Assembly (NCBI RefSeq): GCF_041431135.1
Contig: NZ_CP107799.1
Location: 4,960,001-5,024,000, forward strand
Reading direction: 5' to 3'
From: Streptomyces sp. NBC_00554
Lineage (GTDB): Bacteria > Actinomycetota > Actinomycetes > Streptomycetales > Streptomycetaceae
Length of the DNA: 64,000 nt
The notes below the pieces were generated by a model. It worked only from the letters and a program-made list of their open reading frames with translations. It did not search any database and was not told where the DNA came from. Positions 1 through 8,298 of the stretch are shown here, one piece after another; positions within the stretch are counted from its first letter, which is position 1; each line of letters opens with the position of its first letter. Made by a program: the position numbers and the translations under genes.

Positions 1-144
1 TACCGTCAGTGACGCGACGCACACGCTGCGAACCCGGGACCACCGGAAGCGCACCGCCCCGTCACGCCATGACGACGGCGACACTGCCACCGCCCGAACG
101 ACCGCCGCGTACTCCAACTCACTGACCACGAACCGGAGTTCCGC

Positions 145-579
145 ATGCCCGAAACCCCAGCCGCAGCACCCTCCCCGACCCCCTGGGAGTACACCCTCTA
201 CATCCCCAACGACCCCCGAGCCGTCACCATCTGCCGCCGCACCCTCCGTCTGATCCTCGCCGCCCACGGCCTCCCCCACCTCACGGCAGCCGCCGAACTG
301 GTGGCGACCGAGCTGGTCACCAACGCCGTACAGCACACGAAGGGCCCCGCCGCCATACGGCTGCGCGCGGAGGGCGGCACCCTGCGGATCGGCATCTGGG
401 ACGCGGACCCCACCCCGCCGCGCCTCTCCCGACACACCGCCCCGGACGCCGAAACGGGCCGCGGCCTCGCCCTCGTCCACAGCTGCGCGGACACCTGGGG
501 ATGGGTCCAGCAGCGGGACACCTGGAACATCGCCGGCACCGGCAAGTACATCTGGTGCGAACTGACTTCGGCGGCGTGA
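145..579 (+). CDS. HATPase-type regulatory ATP-binding protein (anti-sigma-like)
   Basis: A 144-residue stand-alone GHKL ATPase domain. The N box is ELVATELVTNAVQH (about residues 51-64, with Glu56 and Asn60). A G1-like WDADP lies near 85 and a G2-like GRGLALV near 105. This is the SpoIIAB/RsbW-like layout common in streptomycetes, where such proteins bind sigma or anti-anti-sigma partners. No sigma factor or antagonist gene lies next to it, so the partner is unknown. The ATG at 145 has a CCGGAG sequence six bases upstream. Nothing in the preceding 144 bases supports a complete gene. Role is by family; partner and kinase activity are not shown. Confidence 0.85.
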   Translation: MPETPAAAPSPTPWEYTLYIPNDPRAVTICRRTLRLILAAHGLPHLTAAAELVATELVTNAVQHTKGPAAIRLRAEGGTLRIGIWDADPTPPRLSRHTAPDAETGRGLALVHSCADTWGWVQQRDTWNIAGTGKYIWCELTSAA

Positions 580-621
580 ACGTTCCTCCGGCCACCCGGA
601 CCGACTCGACACGGCAGCCCA

Positions 622-654
622 AAGGGCCCGGAACCAGTGGAGTTCCGGACCCTT
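622..654. terminator. Bidirectional hairpin terminator
   Basis: Inverted repeat with 13-base arms (622-634 and 642-654), one mismatch and a 7-base loop, between two convergent genes. AAGGG at one end and CCCTT at the other suit termination from both sides. Confidence 0.6.
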
Positions 655-670
655 CACGTACCTACACGAG

Positions 671-1636
671 TCAGCTGGCCGACGCCGAAGCCGTCGTGCT
701 CGGCACCGTGTCCGTGCTGTCGTGGGTCTCGTCAGGGGCGACGCCCATCGTCAGTGAGGCGATGACGCCCTTGGCTATGTCGTTCTTCTTGTACTTGAGC
801 TTCAGCAGCCCGCCCTCGGTGCCGTTGTCCGGGTAGATCGTGTCCTCGTCGAGCGTGGTGCGGGTGGTGGTGTTGGTGGAGTACGGGGACACCTCCGCCG
901 AGGCCAGGACGGACTCCTCGGAGAAGAAGAGCTGGCCGGTGTGGCAGGTGTGGCCGCCCTCGTAGCCCGCGTCGGTCCAGGTGCCGTCCACGTGGACCTT
1001 CACGTGGATGTGGACGCAGCGGCCCTGGTACCAGCCCGGGAAGACCGTCTTGAAGGTGACGAATCCGTGCTTGTCGGTCTTCCAGGTGCCGCGCAGGTAG
1101 CGCTCGTCGTCGGTGGGCTCGGAGTGGCCGCCGCCCGTGCCGCCGGAGGGCGCGCCGGACGGGGGCTCACCGGTCGGAGTGCCGGAAGCCCCGTCCGTCG
1201 GGGTACCGGAAGGCGCGTCCGTCGGTGCGCCGCCACCGCCGCCACCGCTGCTCATCGCCTCGTAGCCGGAGTACACGCCCATCGCCGTGCAGTGCCAGAT
1301 GTCGACCGCCGCGTTCTTCACGGGCTTACAGGTGTCAGCGTCGATCACCTTGAGCTTGAGGGTCATCGGAATGCCCTCCTGGTCCTCGGTGATGTCCCGC
1401 CTGATCTTGTCCGCGTCGATGTAGTACGGGCCCTCGGTGGTCTCCGAGGTGAGCGTGTAACACGCCTCCGCGGAGCTGGAGGAGGCGCTCGGAGTCGCAC
1501 TCTTCACCTGGCCCGCGTTCGCTGTCGCGGCGATCCCGCCGCCCACGCCCACCGCGGCCACCGCCGCGCCACCCGCCACGACGACCTTGCGTCGCGTCAT
1601 ATTCCGTTTGTGTGCCGGTCCCTGGGTCTCAGTCAT
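671..1636 (-). CDS. Tat-exported intradiol ring-cleavage dioxygenase (copy 1)
   Basis: 321 residues from the ATG at 1636, the start shared with its tandem paralogue (both begin MTET). A twin-arginine signal (TRRKVVVAGG, Arg15-Arg16) precedes a hydrophobic stretch, so export by Tat is likely. Intradiol dioxygenase landmarks are present: GPYY (69-72), DIWHC (112-116), VYSGY with Tyr122, PGWYQGR with Tyr203, and HIH with His209/His211. These are the expected two Tyr and two His ligands of Fe(III). A Gly/Pro/Thr/Ser-rich insert of about 45 residues (130-175) follows the first Tyr ligand. The tail after about residue 300 is Ser/Thr rich. Aromatic substrate unknown; catechol-like by family. An iron-box-like site lies upstream at 1754-1772. 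Confidence 0.85.
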   Translation of the reverse strand: MTETQGPAHKRNMTRRKVVVAGGAAVAAVGVGGGIAATANAGQVKSATPSASSSSAEACYTLTSETTEGPYYIDADKIRRDITEDQEGIPMTLKLKVIDADTCKPVKNAAVDIWHCTAMGVYSGYEAMSSGGGGGGAPTDAPSGTPTDGASGTPTGEPPSGAPSGGTGGGHSEPTDDERYLRGTWKTDKHGFVTFKTVFPGWYQGRCVHIHVKVHVDGTWTDAGYEGGHTCHTGQLFFSEESVLASAEVSPYSTNTTTRTTLDEDTIYPDNGTEGGLLKLKYKKNDIAKGVIASLTMGVAPDETHDSTDTVPSTTASASAS

Positions 1637-1753
1637 GGCCCGGACGCTAGGTAAGACGCCTGTCAATACCGTGGGAAATCACTGTGGCTTTCCATGAGAG
1701 AGCTGAAGGGGCCCGAAATGTACGGCACTTTCGCGCCCCTTCTGATAATGGAA

Positions 1754-1772
1754 TTAGGCAAGGCTTCCCTTA
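1754..1772. promoter_or_regulatory. Possible DmdR/IdeR iron box
   Basis: TTAGGCAAGGCTTCCCTTA matches 14 of 19 positions of the remembered actinobacterial iron-box consensus (TTAGGTTAGGCTAACCTAA) and has 8-base half-sites with two mismatches. It lies in an AT-rich gap 118-136 bases before the start of the 671-1636 dioxygenase. Inference only. Confidence 0.35.
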
Positions 1773-1796
1773 CTTAATTCGCTCCACTTCTTGCCC

Positions 1797-2717
1797 TTAC
1801 TCCGCGCTGTCGTGCGTCTCCTCCGGAGCCACCCCCATCGTCAAGTGGGCGTGAACCCCCCGGGCGATGCGCCGTTTGTCGTACTTGAGGTGGAGCAGGC
1901 CGCCCTCGGCGCCGTTGTCCGGGTAGATCGTGTCCTCGTCGAGGGTCGTGCGGGTGGCGGTGTTCGTCGAGTACGGCTCGACCTCGGCGGAGGCCAGGAC
2001 CGACTCCTCGTCGAAGAACAGCTGGCCCGTGTGGCAGGTGTGGCCGCCCTCGTACCCCGCGTCCGTCCAGGTGCCGTCCACGTGGACCTTCACATGGATG
2101 TGCACGCAGCGGCCCCGGTACCAGCCCGGGAAGACCGTCCTGAAGGTGACGAACCCGTGCCGGTCCGTCCGCCAGGTGCCGCGCAGATAGCGCTCGTCGT
2201 CGGTCGGCTCCTGGTGGCCGCCCGGACCGCCGGGACCGCCCGTCGGGGGCGGGCCGGTGGGAGCGTCGGTGGGCGGGGTGCCGCCGCCACCGCCACCGCC
2301 GTTGCCCATGTCCTCGTAGCCCGAGTAGATGCCCAGCGCCGAGCAGTGCCAGATGTCGACGGCGGCGTTCCGTACCGGTCTGCAGGTCTCGGCGTCGATC
2401 ACCTTGAGCCGGAGGGTGAGGGGGATGCCCTCCTCGTCCTCGGTGACGTCCCGGCGGAGCTTGTCCGCGTCGATGTAGTACGGGCCCTCGGTGGTCTCCG
2501 TGGTCAGGAGGTAGCAGGCCTCCGGGGTGCCGGACGGGTCGGCGGAGTCCTTGGGCAGGGGACGGGCGGCGGTCGAGTCGCCCGCGAAGGCGTTCGCGCC
2601 CAGGCCGGCCGCCAGACCCGCGGCCGCGACCGTCGCACCGCCGGCGACGACGACCCGACGGCGCGTCAATTCCCGTTCTGCTGCTGTCTGTTGGGGGTGT
2701 TGGGGGGTCTCAGTCAT
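1797..2717 (-). CDS. Tat-exported intradiol ring-cleavage dioxygenase (copy 2)
   Basis: 306 residues, a close tandem paralogue of the gene downstream at 671-1636. A Tat signal (ELTRRRVVVAGG, residues 16-27) is followed by an Ala-rich hydrophobic segment. Ligand motifs are GIYSGY (Tyr131), PGWYRGR (Tyr200) and HIH (206/208), preceded by TEGPYYID near 77. The same position after the first Tyr carries a shorter Gly/Pro/Thr-rich insert (about 138-170). It lacks the Ser/Thr-rich tail of copy 1. Both copies share a TTGACAGG sequence 24-25 bases before the ATG and GGCC directly in front of it, so the upstream regions were probably duplicated with the genes. Substrate unknown. Confidence 0.85.
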   Translation of the reverse strand: MTETPQHPQQTAAERELTRRRVVVAGGATVAAAGLAAGLGANAFAGDSTAARPLPKDSADPSGTPEACYLLTTETTEGPYYIDADKLRRDVTEDEEGIPLTLRLKVIDAETCRPVRNAAVDIWHCSALGIYSGYEDMGNGGGGGGGTPPTDAPTGPPPTGGPGGPGGHQEPTDDERYLRGTWRTDRHGFVTFRTVFPGWYRGRCVHIHVKVHVDGTWTDAGYEGGHTCHTGQLFFDEESVLASAEVEPYSTNTATRTTLDEDTIYPDNGAEGGLLHLKYDKRRIARGVHAHLTMGVAPEETHDSAE

Positions 2718-2848
2718 GGCCGTGAAGATTATGAAGTGAACCTGTCAAAAGGCTGTGATTCACGGGGTTTCCTGAGCACCACATAAGAATGGCTCGGAAT
2801 CGACACCGATTCCGAGCCATTCAAACGTGCCGGGACGCGGCCGAGGGT

Positions 2849-4612
2849 CTACTTCGGCTGCGGCTTCCGCACCGAAATGTGCAGCTCACGCAGGCGGGTC
2901 TCGTCCAGCTCCGTCGGCGCGCCCATCATCAGGTCCTGCGCGTTGCCGTTGAGCGGGAACGCGATCGTCTCGCGGATGTTCGGCTCGTCGGCGAGAAGCA
3001 TGACGATGCGGTCGACGCCGGGCGCGATGCCGCCGTGCGGCGGGGCGCCGAAGCGGAACGCACGGAGCATGCCGGCGAACTGCTCCTCGACGGTGTCACG
3101 GTCGTAGCCCGCGAGCTCGAAGGCCTTGAGCATGATGTCGGGCTCGTGGTTCCGGATCGCGCCGGAGGACAGCTCGACGCCGTTGCAGACGATGTCGTAC
3201 TGCCAGCCCAGGATGTCCAGCGGGTCCTGGGTCTCCAGGGCCTCCAGACCGCCCTGCGGCATCGAGAAGGGGTTGTGCGAGAAGTCCAGCTTGCCGGTCT
3301 CCTCGTCCTTCTCGTACATCGGGAAGTCGACGATCCAGCAGAACCGGAAGACGCCCTCCTCGAAGTGGCCCGCGCGCTTGGCGGCCTCGACCCGCACCGC
3401 GCCCATGATCTTCGAGACCTCGTCGAACTCGCCGGCGCCGAAGAAGACCGCGTGGCCGGCGGCCAGCGACAGGCGCTTGGTCAGCTCGGCGACGTTCTCC
3501 TCGGTCAGGAACTTCGCGATCGGGCCGGTCAGCGAGCCGTCCTCGGTCACCCGCACCCAGGCCAGGCCCTTCGCACCCTGCTCGACCGCGTAGTCACCGA
3601 GGCCGTCGAAGAACTTCCTCGACTGGCCGGCGACATCCGGCACCGGCAGCGCGCGCACGTGCTTGCCGGCGAAGGCCTTGAACTCCGAGCCCGCGAACAC
3701 ATCGGTGATGTCCACCAGCTCCAGCTGGGCCCGCAGGTCCGGCTTGTCGGAGCCGTACTTCAGCATCGACTCGCGGAACGGGATGCGCGGGAAGGGGGAG
3801 GTGACATGGCGGCCGCCGCCGAACTCCTCGAAGAGCTCCGTCATGAGCTTCTCGATCGGCTGGAAGACGTCCTCCTGCTCGACGAAGGACATCTCCACGT
3901 CGAGCTGGTAGAACTCGCCCGGCGAACGGTCCGCACGCGCGTCCTCGTCGCGGAAGCAGGGCGCGATCTGGAAGTAGCGGTCGAAGCCGGAGATCATCAG
4001 CAGCTGCTTGAACTGCTGCGGCGCCTGCGGGAGCGCGTAGAACTTGCCCGGGTTCAAACGGGACGGGACAACGAAGTCACGCGCGCCCTCGGGGGAGGTC
4101 GCGGACAGGATCGGCGTCGCCATCTCGTTGAAGCCCAGCGCCGTCATCTTGTGACGGATCGCGGAGATCACGGCCGTACGCAGCAGGATGTTGCGGTGCA
4201 TGCGCTCACGGCGCAGGTCCAGGAAGCGGTACTCGAGGCGCCGCTCCTCGTTGACCCCGTCCTCGGCGTTGATCGTGAACGGGAGCGGGGCGGCGGCGCC
4301 GAGCAGCTCGACCTCGCTCACCTCGACCTCGATCTCGCCGGTCGGCAGATCCGGGTTCACGTTCTCCGTGCCGCGAGAGACGGCCTTGCCGTCGACGCGG
4401 ACCGTCGACTCCTTGGAGATCTTGTCGAGGGCCTCGTAGGCGGGCGTGCCGGGGCGGGCGACGAGCTGCGTGATGCCGTAGTGATCGCGCAGATCGATGA
4501 AGAGGATGCCGCCCAGGTCGCGCCGATTGTGCAGCCAGCCACTCAGCCGGACGTCGCTGCCGACGTCAGAGGAGCGGAGCTCGCCGCAGGTGTGGGACCT
4601 GTACCGATGCAT
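2849..4612 (-). CDS. aspS: Aspartyl-tRNA synthetase
   Basis: 587 residues, full length for bacterial-type AspRS. Starts MHRYRSHTCGELR with an N-terminal OB-fold anticodon-binding domain (GWLHNRRDLGGILFIDLRDHYG). Class II motif 2 is visible as FRDEDARADRSPGEF and motif 3 as GIAPGVDRIVMLL. The large GAD insertion expected in the bacterial form lies between them. It charges tRNA-Asp in the cytoplasm. The frame stays open well upstream of 4612, but the family N-terminus begins at this ATG. The gene is divergent from the SpoIIE-type phosphatase, and a parS site lies 34 bases upstream of the start codon. Confidence 0.97.
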   Translation of the reverse strand: MHRYRSHTCGELRSSDVGSDVRLSGWLHNRRDLGGILFIDLRDHYGITQLVARPGTPAYEALDKISKESTVRVDGKAVSRGTENVNPDLPTGEIEVEVSEVELLGAAAPLPFTINAEDGVNEERRLEYRFLDLRRERMHRNILLRTAVISAIRHKMTALGFNEMATPILSATSPEGARDFVVPSRLNPGKFYALPQAPQQFKQLLMISGFDRYFQIAPCFRDEDARADRSPGEFYQLDVEMSFVEQEDVFQPIEKLMTELFEEFGGGRHVTSPFPRIPFRESMLKYGSDKPDLRAQLELVDITDVFAGSEFKAFAGKHVRALPVPDVAGQSRKFFDGLGDYAVEQGAKGLAWVRVTEDGSLTGPIAKFLTEENVAELTKRLSLAAGHAVFFGAGEFDEVSKIMGAVRVEAAKRAGHFEEGVFRFCWIVDFPMYEKDEETGKLDFSHNPFSMPQGGLEALETQDPLDILGWQYDIVCNGVELSSGAIRNHEPDIMLKAFELAGYDRDTVEEQFAGMLRAFRFGAPPHGGIAPGVDRIVMLLADEPNIRETIAFPLNGNAQDLMMGAPTELDETRLRELHISVRKPQPK

Positions 4613-4645
4613 CGTCGTGTCATCCAGTCTTCGCGGATCGGGGTC

Positions 4646-4661
4646 TGTTTCACGTGAAACA
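4646..4661. promoter_or_regulatory. parS: parS centromere site (ParB binding), intergenic
   Basis: TGTTTCACGTGAAACA, a perfect 16-base palindrome containing the Streptomyces parS consensus GTTTCACGTGAAAC. It lies between aspS and the divergent phosphatase gene. In Streptomyces, parS sites cluster around oriC. Confidence 0.93.
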
Positions 4662-4871
4662 GCCGGGCCGGGGCCCGGACCCCACAAGGGTACCGGCCAC
4701 GCCAAGATCACTCCGCCCGATAACCCCGCCGGGGTCCAGGTGGAGGCAGCCCCGCCATGGTCAGGATCTGTCCGGCCGATCACGGTGGAGGAAAGCAGCG
4801 GTGCCCTGGTGGTGCCGGTGAGCGGGGTGTGGTGCGTGCAGCTGCAAGGCGGAGGAGGGAGTCGACGCGAT

Positions 4872-4910
4872 GGGGGTCCCCCCGCTCGAGCGAAGCCGAG
4901 AGTGGGGGAG
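4872..4910. repeat. Dispersed palindromic repeat, copy 1
   Basis: Begins GGGGGTCCCCCCGCTCGAGC and ends AGTGGGGGAG, so it can fold through C-rich and G-rich arms. Related copies lie at 39836-39872 and 50171-50215. The remaining aspS-phosphatase gap (4613-5024) holds only this and the parS site. Confidence 0.65.
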
Positions 4911-5024
4911 TCGGTGACCGACGACAACGCGGCAGATGTGCGCACCACACCCCGCGTCTCCGCCGTGGTCGGCCGGACAGGTCCTGGGTGGCAGGCATGG
5001 ATCACCTCTCCCTACAGTGGGTCA

Positions 5025-7199
5025 ATGCGCACTGGTGAGCCCCTGCCCGCCGTGGGGGACGTCCTGGCCGCCCTCGCGACCGGCCTGTGGCGCTGGGACA
5101 ACGCCGAGGGGCAGGTCACGTTCGACGCCGAGGCCGCCCGGCTCATCGGGCTGCCCGCGGAGCAGGTGACGCTCACGGAAGCCGGTGCGCGCTCCCGCTT
5201 CCACCCCGTCGACTGGAACGAGGTCTACGGAGTCGTCCAGCTCGCCCTGGTCGAGGACACCCTCGCCGAGGTCCGGATGCGGGTCATGGACGTGCAGGGC
5301 CGGGTGATCCGTACCGTGCGCAGCCGCTCCAAGCCGGTCGTCGACCCGAAGAGCGGGGAGTTCGAGCTGATCGGCACCCTTCAGGAGGTCACCGAACCCA
5401 CGCCGGCCACCGTCGCGCGCACACCGATCACGGGTGACTGGCGGCGCTCGCGCGAGGCGTTCCTGCTGGACGCGGGGCGTGCGCTGGCCGAGGCGCGGTC
5501 CACGGCGGAGGTGCTGCGGGTCGCGGCGGGCCTGTCGATGCCGGGGTTCTCGCCCGACGGGCTCGCGGTCTTCGGCGCCGAGGGCGACCGGCTGACGGTC
5601 ATCGGGCACCACGGGCACCAGCCGGGGGACGAGGGACCCTTCTCCCACATGTCGCTGGCCACGGACTATCCGGCCGCGGAAGTCGTACGAACCGGCCGCG
5701 CCGTCTACATCTCATCCCCGGAGGAGTACAAGGAGCGCTATCCCGTCTCCTGGCCGCTGGCCCAGCACTTCGGCCGGCAGTCGTGGGCGTTCCTGCCGCT
5801 CACCGTCGCGGGCAGCACGATGGGCGCGTGGATGGCGGCCTTCGCGTACCCCGTCACCTTCACGCCCGACGAACGGGCGGTCCTGACGACCGTGGCCCGC
5901 ATGCTCGCCCAGGCGCTCTCCCGCGCCGGCGCCGCCGAGACCCAGCGGGAGCTGACCGACGGCCTCCAGCGCTCGATGATGCCCACGCTGGGCCCCCAGA
6001 TGCCGGGCATGACCGTCGCCGCGCGCTACGTCCCCACCGGCGGCGGGCTCCAGGTCGGCGGCGACTGGTACGACATGATCCCGCTCCCGACCGGCCGCTT
6101 CGCCCTCGTCATCGGCGACGTCCAGGGCCATGACGTCCGCGCGGCCGGCCTGATGGGCCAGCTCCGGATCGCCCTGCGCGCGTACGCCGCCGAGGGCCAC
6201 CGCCCGGACGCGGTGCTCTCACGGGCCTCGCGCTTCCTGTACGGGGTCACGGACTCGGTGACGTACGGCTCCAGCGGCAGCAGTGACAGCGAGGGCGACG
6301 CCGGGGACATGCGCTTCGCGACCTGCCTCTACGTGGAGGTCGACCCGGCGACCGGGACGCTGGACATCGCCCGCGCCGGGCACCCGGACCCCGCGATACG
6401 CATGGCGGACGGGACCGTGCTGACCCGCCCGGTCGCGGGCGGACTGCCGCTCGGCATCGACCCGGACGCCGACTATCCGACGACCCGGCTCGTACTGGAG
6501 CCCGGCGAGACCATGCTGATCTGCACCGACGGGCTGATCGAGACCGGCGGCCACGACCTCGACACCGGCTGGCGGCGTATCCGCCGGACCCTCGAATCCC
6601 ACAACGGCGACATGGAGTCCCTCGCGGACGCCCTGGTCCAGGCCGTGCACGGGCCCTCCTCGCACCACACCCCCGGCCCGCTGGTGGACCGGCGTGAGGA
6701 CGACATAGCGGTGCTGCTGCTGTGCCGGCTGGGGCCGGGGTGCGGCTGCGGCGACACGGTCACGGACGTACGGCCCCTCGCGCGCCGCACCGTGCTGACC
6801 GTGGCGCAGGCAGAGCCCGAGGGCATCGCGGCCGCCCGCCAGCAGGTGCGGGAACTCCTCCACGACTGGGCCTCCGAGGACCAGCTCGACTCCGCCGTCC
6901 TCCTCGTCTCCGAGATGATGACGAACGTCCTCGTGCACACGGACGCCGACGCCCTCCTCGTCGCCGAGGTGGCCGGCGACAGCGGCAAGCGCCGGATGCG
7001 GGTGGAGGTCACCGACGCCAGCGACGACCTGCCGCACAAGAGACACCCCGGCGAACTGGCGTCCTCCGGACGTGGACTGGTGCTCGTGGAACTCCTCGCG
7101 GACCTGTGGGGGGTGGACCCGCGGGGGGAGGGGAAGAGCATCTGGTTCGAGTTCTACGAGCCGTCTGCAGAGGATTCGACAGCGGAGTCCGGGGAGTAG
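5025..7199 (+). CDS. PAS-GAF-SpoIIE phosphatase with C-terminal HATPase domain
   Basis: 724 residues from ATG 5025. Domains in order: PAS-like fold (about 10-110), GAF sensor (about 140-290), SpoIIE/PP2C-type Ser phosphatase (about 305-560; GGDWYDM, VIGDVQGHD, ICTDGLIE, DDIAVLLL), then a GHKL ATPase (about 590-715; EMMTNVLVHT, GRGLVLVELL). This is the typical streptomycete partner-switching regulator that dephosphorylates an anti-anti-sigma factor and may also bind sigma. TACAGT sits 7-12 bases before the ATG and fits a leaderless transcript. An in-frame GTG at 4914 behind GGGGGAG is an alternative start, adding 37 residues. The 3' end overlaps the convergent permease gene by 46 bases. Confidence 0.88.
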   Translation: MRTGEPLPAVGDVLAALATGLWRWDNAEGQVTFDAEAARLIGLPAEQVTLTEAGARSRFHPVDWNEVYGVVQLALVEDTLAEVRMRVMDVQGRVIRTVRSRSKPVVDPKSGEFELIGTLQEVTEPTPATVARTPITGDWRRSREAFLLDAGRALAEARSTAEVLRVAAGLSMPGFSPDGLAVFGAEGDRLTVIGHHGHQPGDEGPFSHMSLATDYPAAEVVRTGRAVYISSPEEYKERYPVSWPLAQHFGRQSWAFLPLTVAGSTMGAWMAAFAYPVTFTPDERAVLTTVARMLAQALSRAGAAETQRELTDGLQRSMMPTLGPQMPGMTVAARYVPTGGGLQVGGDWYDMIPLPTGRFALVIGDVQGHDVRAAGLMGQLRIALRAYAAEGHRPDAVLSRASRFLYGVTDSVTYGSSGSSDSEGDAGDMRFATCLYVEVDPATGTLDIARAGHPDPAIRMADGTVLTRPVAGGLPLGIDPDADYPTTRLVLEPGETMLICTDGLIETGGHDLDTGWRRIRRTLESHNGDMESLADALVQAVHGPSSHHTPGPLVDRREDDIAVLLLCRLGPGCGCGDTVTDVRPLARRTVLTVAQAEPEGIAAARQQVRELLHDWASEDQLDSAVLLVSEMMTNVLVHTDADALLVAEVAGDSGKRRMRVEVTDASDDLPHKRHPGELASSGRGLVLVELLADLWGVDPRGEGKSIWFEFYEPSAEDSTAESGE

Positions 7200-8251
7200 C
7201 GCGTACGAAGTTCGGAGAGCACCCCGAACACGGCGGCCGTCAGCGGTACGGCCAGCAGCATGCCCAGAACCCCCGCGACGGACGCCCCCGCGGTGATCGC
7301 CAGCATCACCACCGCCGGATGCATCTGCACGGTCCTGCTCTGCACCATCGGCTGCAGCACATGCCCGTCGAGCACCTGCACTGCGACGACGACTCCGAGC
7401 GCCCACGTCGCGATGACGGCCCCACGGTCCGCGAGGGCGACCAGCACGGCCACCGCTCCGGAGAGGAACGCGCCGAGATACGGGATGTACGCCCCCACGA
7501 AGACCAGCGCTCCCAGGCCCACCGCGCCCGGAACATCGAGGATCAGCAGCCCGACGGTGATGCACGTGGCGTCGATGAGCGCGATGATCGTCGTCCCGCG
7601 CATGAAGCCTTCGACGGCCTCGAAGGCACGGCGGGCCATGGCCTCGACCGTGTCGGCGGTGCCGCGCGGGGCGAGCGACCGGAGGGCTCCCGTGGCCCGG
7701 TGGGAGTCCCGGAGGAAGAAGAAGACGAGCAGCAGGGCGAGCACGGCCATGGCGATCACCTCGCCGACGACGCTGATCCCGCTGATGACCCCTGAGGCCG
7801 CCGTACCGCCGAACTTGGCGAGCAGGTCCTTGGAGTTGGTCGCGATGTCGTCGAGCGAGGTGCCCGCCGCGCCGAAGTGCTCGGCGACCGACTCGGAGGC
7901 CTGCTTGAGCGAGGCCACGATCTCGTCACCGGTGCCGACGAGCGCGGCGACGACGATGTACACGGTCCCGCCGACCACCGCCACCACCGCGACACAGGTC
8001 AGCCCGGCCGCGACCGACCGGTTCACCCCGGCCTTCACCAGCCGCTGGAACAGCGGCCCCAGCAACGCCGTACCGAGCAGCGCGAGCAGCACCGGCACGA
8101 CCGCCGTCCTGACCTGGGAGCACAGCTCGATCCCGACCCAGCCGACGGCGGCGGCCAGCAGAATGACGGCACACCAGCCGGCCAGCCGCCGGGCACCTTC
8201 GGGAAGTAGCTGCACGCGCCCCAGCTGATCATGCGTCAGGCGGGGCGTCAC
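7154..8251 (-). CDS. AI-2E family (UPF0118-type) membrane transporter
   Basis: 365 residues with about seven to eight hydrophobic segments, beginning with a pair near residues 25-60 (WCAVILLAAAVGWVG; VVPVLLALLGTALLG). A central polar stretch (about 100-160) is followed by a cluster of C-terminal membrane segments including VGLGALVFVGAYIPYLGAFLSG, the usual signature of this exporter family. The substrate cannot be told; members have been linked to autoinducer export or ion antiport. GTG start at 8251 without an obvious ribosome site. Divergent from the P450 with only 47 bases between, and 3'-overlapping the phosphatase gene. Confidence 0.85.
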   Translation of the reverse strand: MTPRLTHDQLGRVQLLPEGARRLAGWCAVILLAAAVGWVGIELCSQVRTAVVPVLLALLGTALLGPLFQRLVKAGVNRSVAAGLTCVAVVAVVGGTVYIVVAALVGTGDEIVASLKQASESVAEHFGAAGTSLDDIATNSKDLLAKFGGTAASGVISGISVVGEVIAMAVLALLLVFFFLRDSHRATGALRSLAPRGTADTVEAMARRAFEAVEGFMRGTTIIALIDATCITVGLLILDVPGAVGLGALVFVGAYIPYLGAFLSGAVAVLVALADRGAVIATWALGVVVAVQVLDGHVLQPMVQSRTVQMHPAVVMLAITAGASVAGVLGMLLAVPLTAAVFGVLSELRTRYSPDSAVESSADGS

Positions 8252-8298
8252 ATGGGGAGGTCCGAAAGGGGGAACGGTGAATTCGCCTGGGCTGCGGG

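Noticed and set aside
1637..2770. Shared TTGACAGG before both dioxygenase starts as a standard promoter
   Set aside because: Distance to any -10-like hexamer (11 bases) does not fit a sigma-70 type promoter; the match may simply reflect duplication.
2789..4657. Very long open frame opposite aspS (plus strand)
   Set aside because: Shadow of high-GC codon bias; composition is Arg/Val/Leu/Glu rich with no domain, and aspS on the other strand is certain.
4613..5024. Upstream extension of both aspS and the phosphatase frame
   Set aside because: Both frames stay open through the gap, but conserved protein sequence begins at 4612 and about 5025, and parS lies between.
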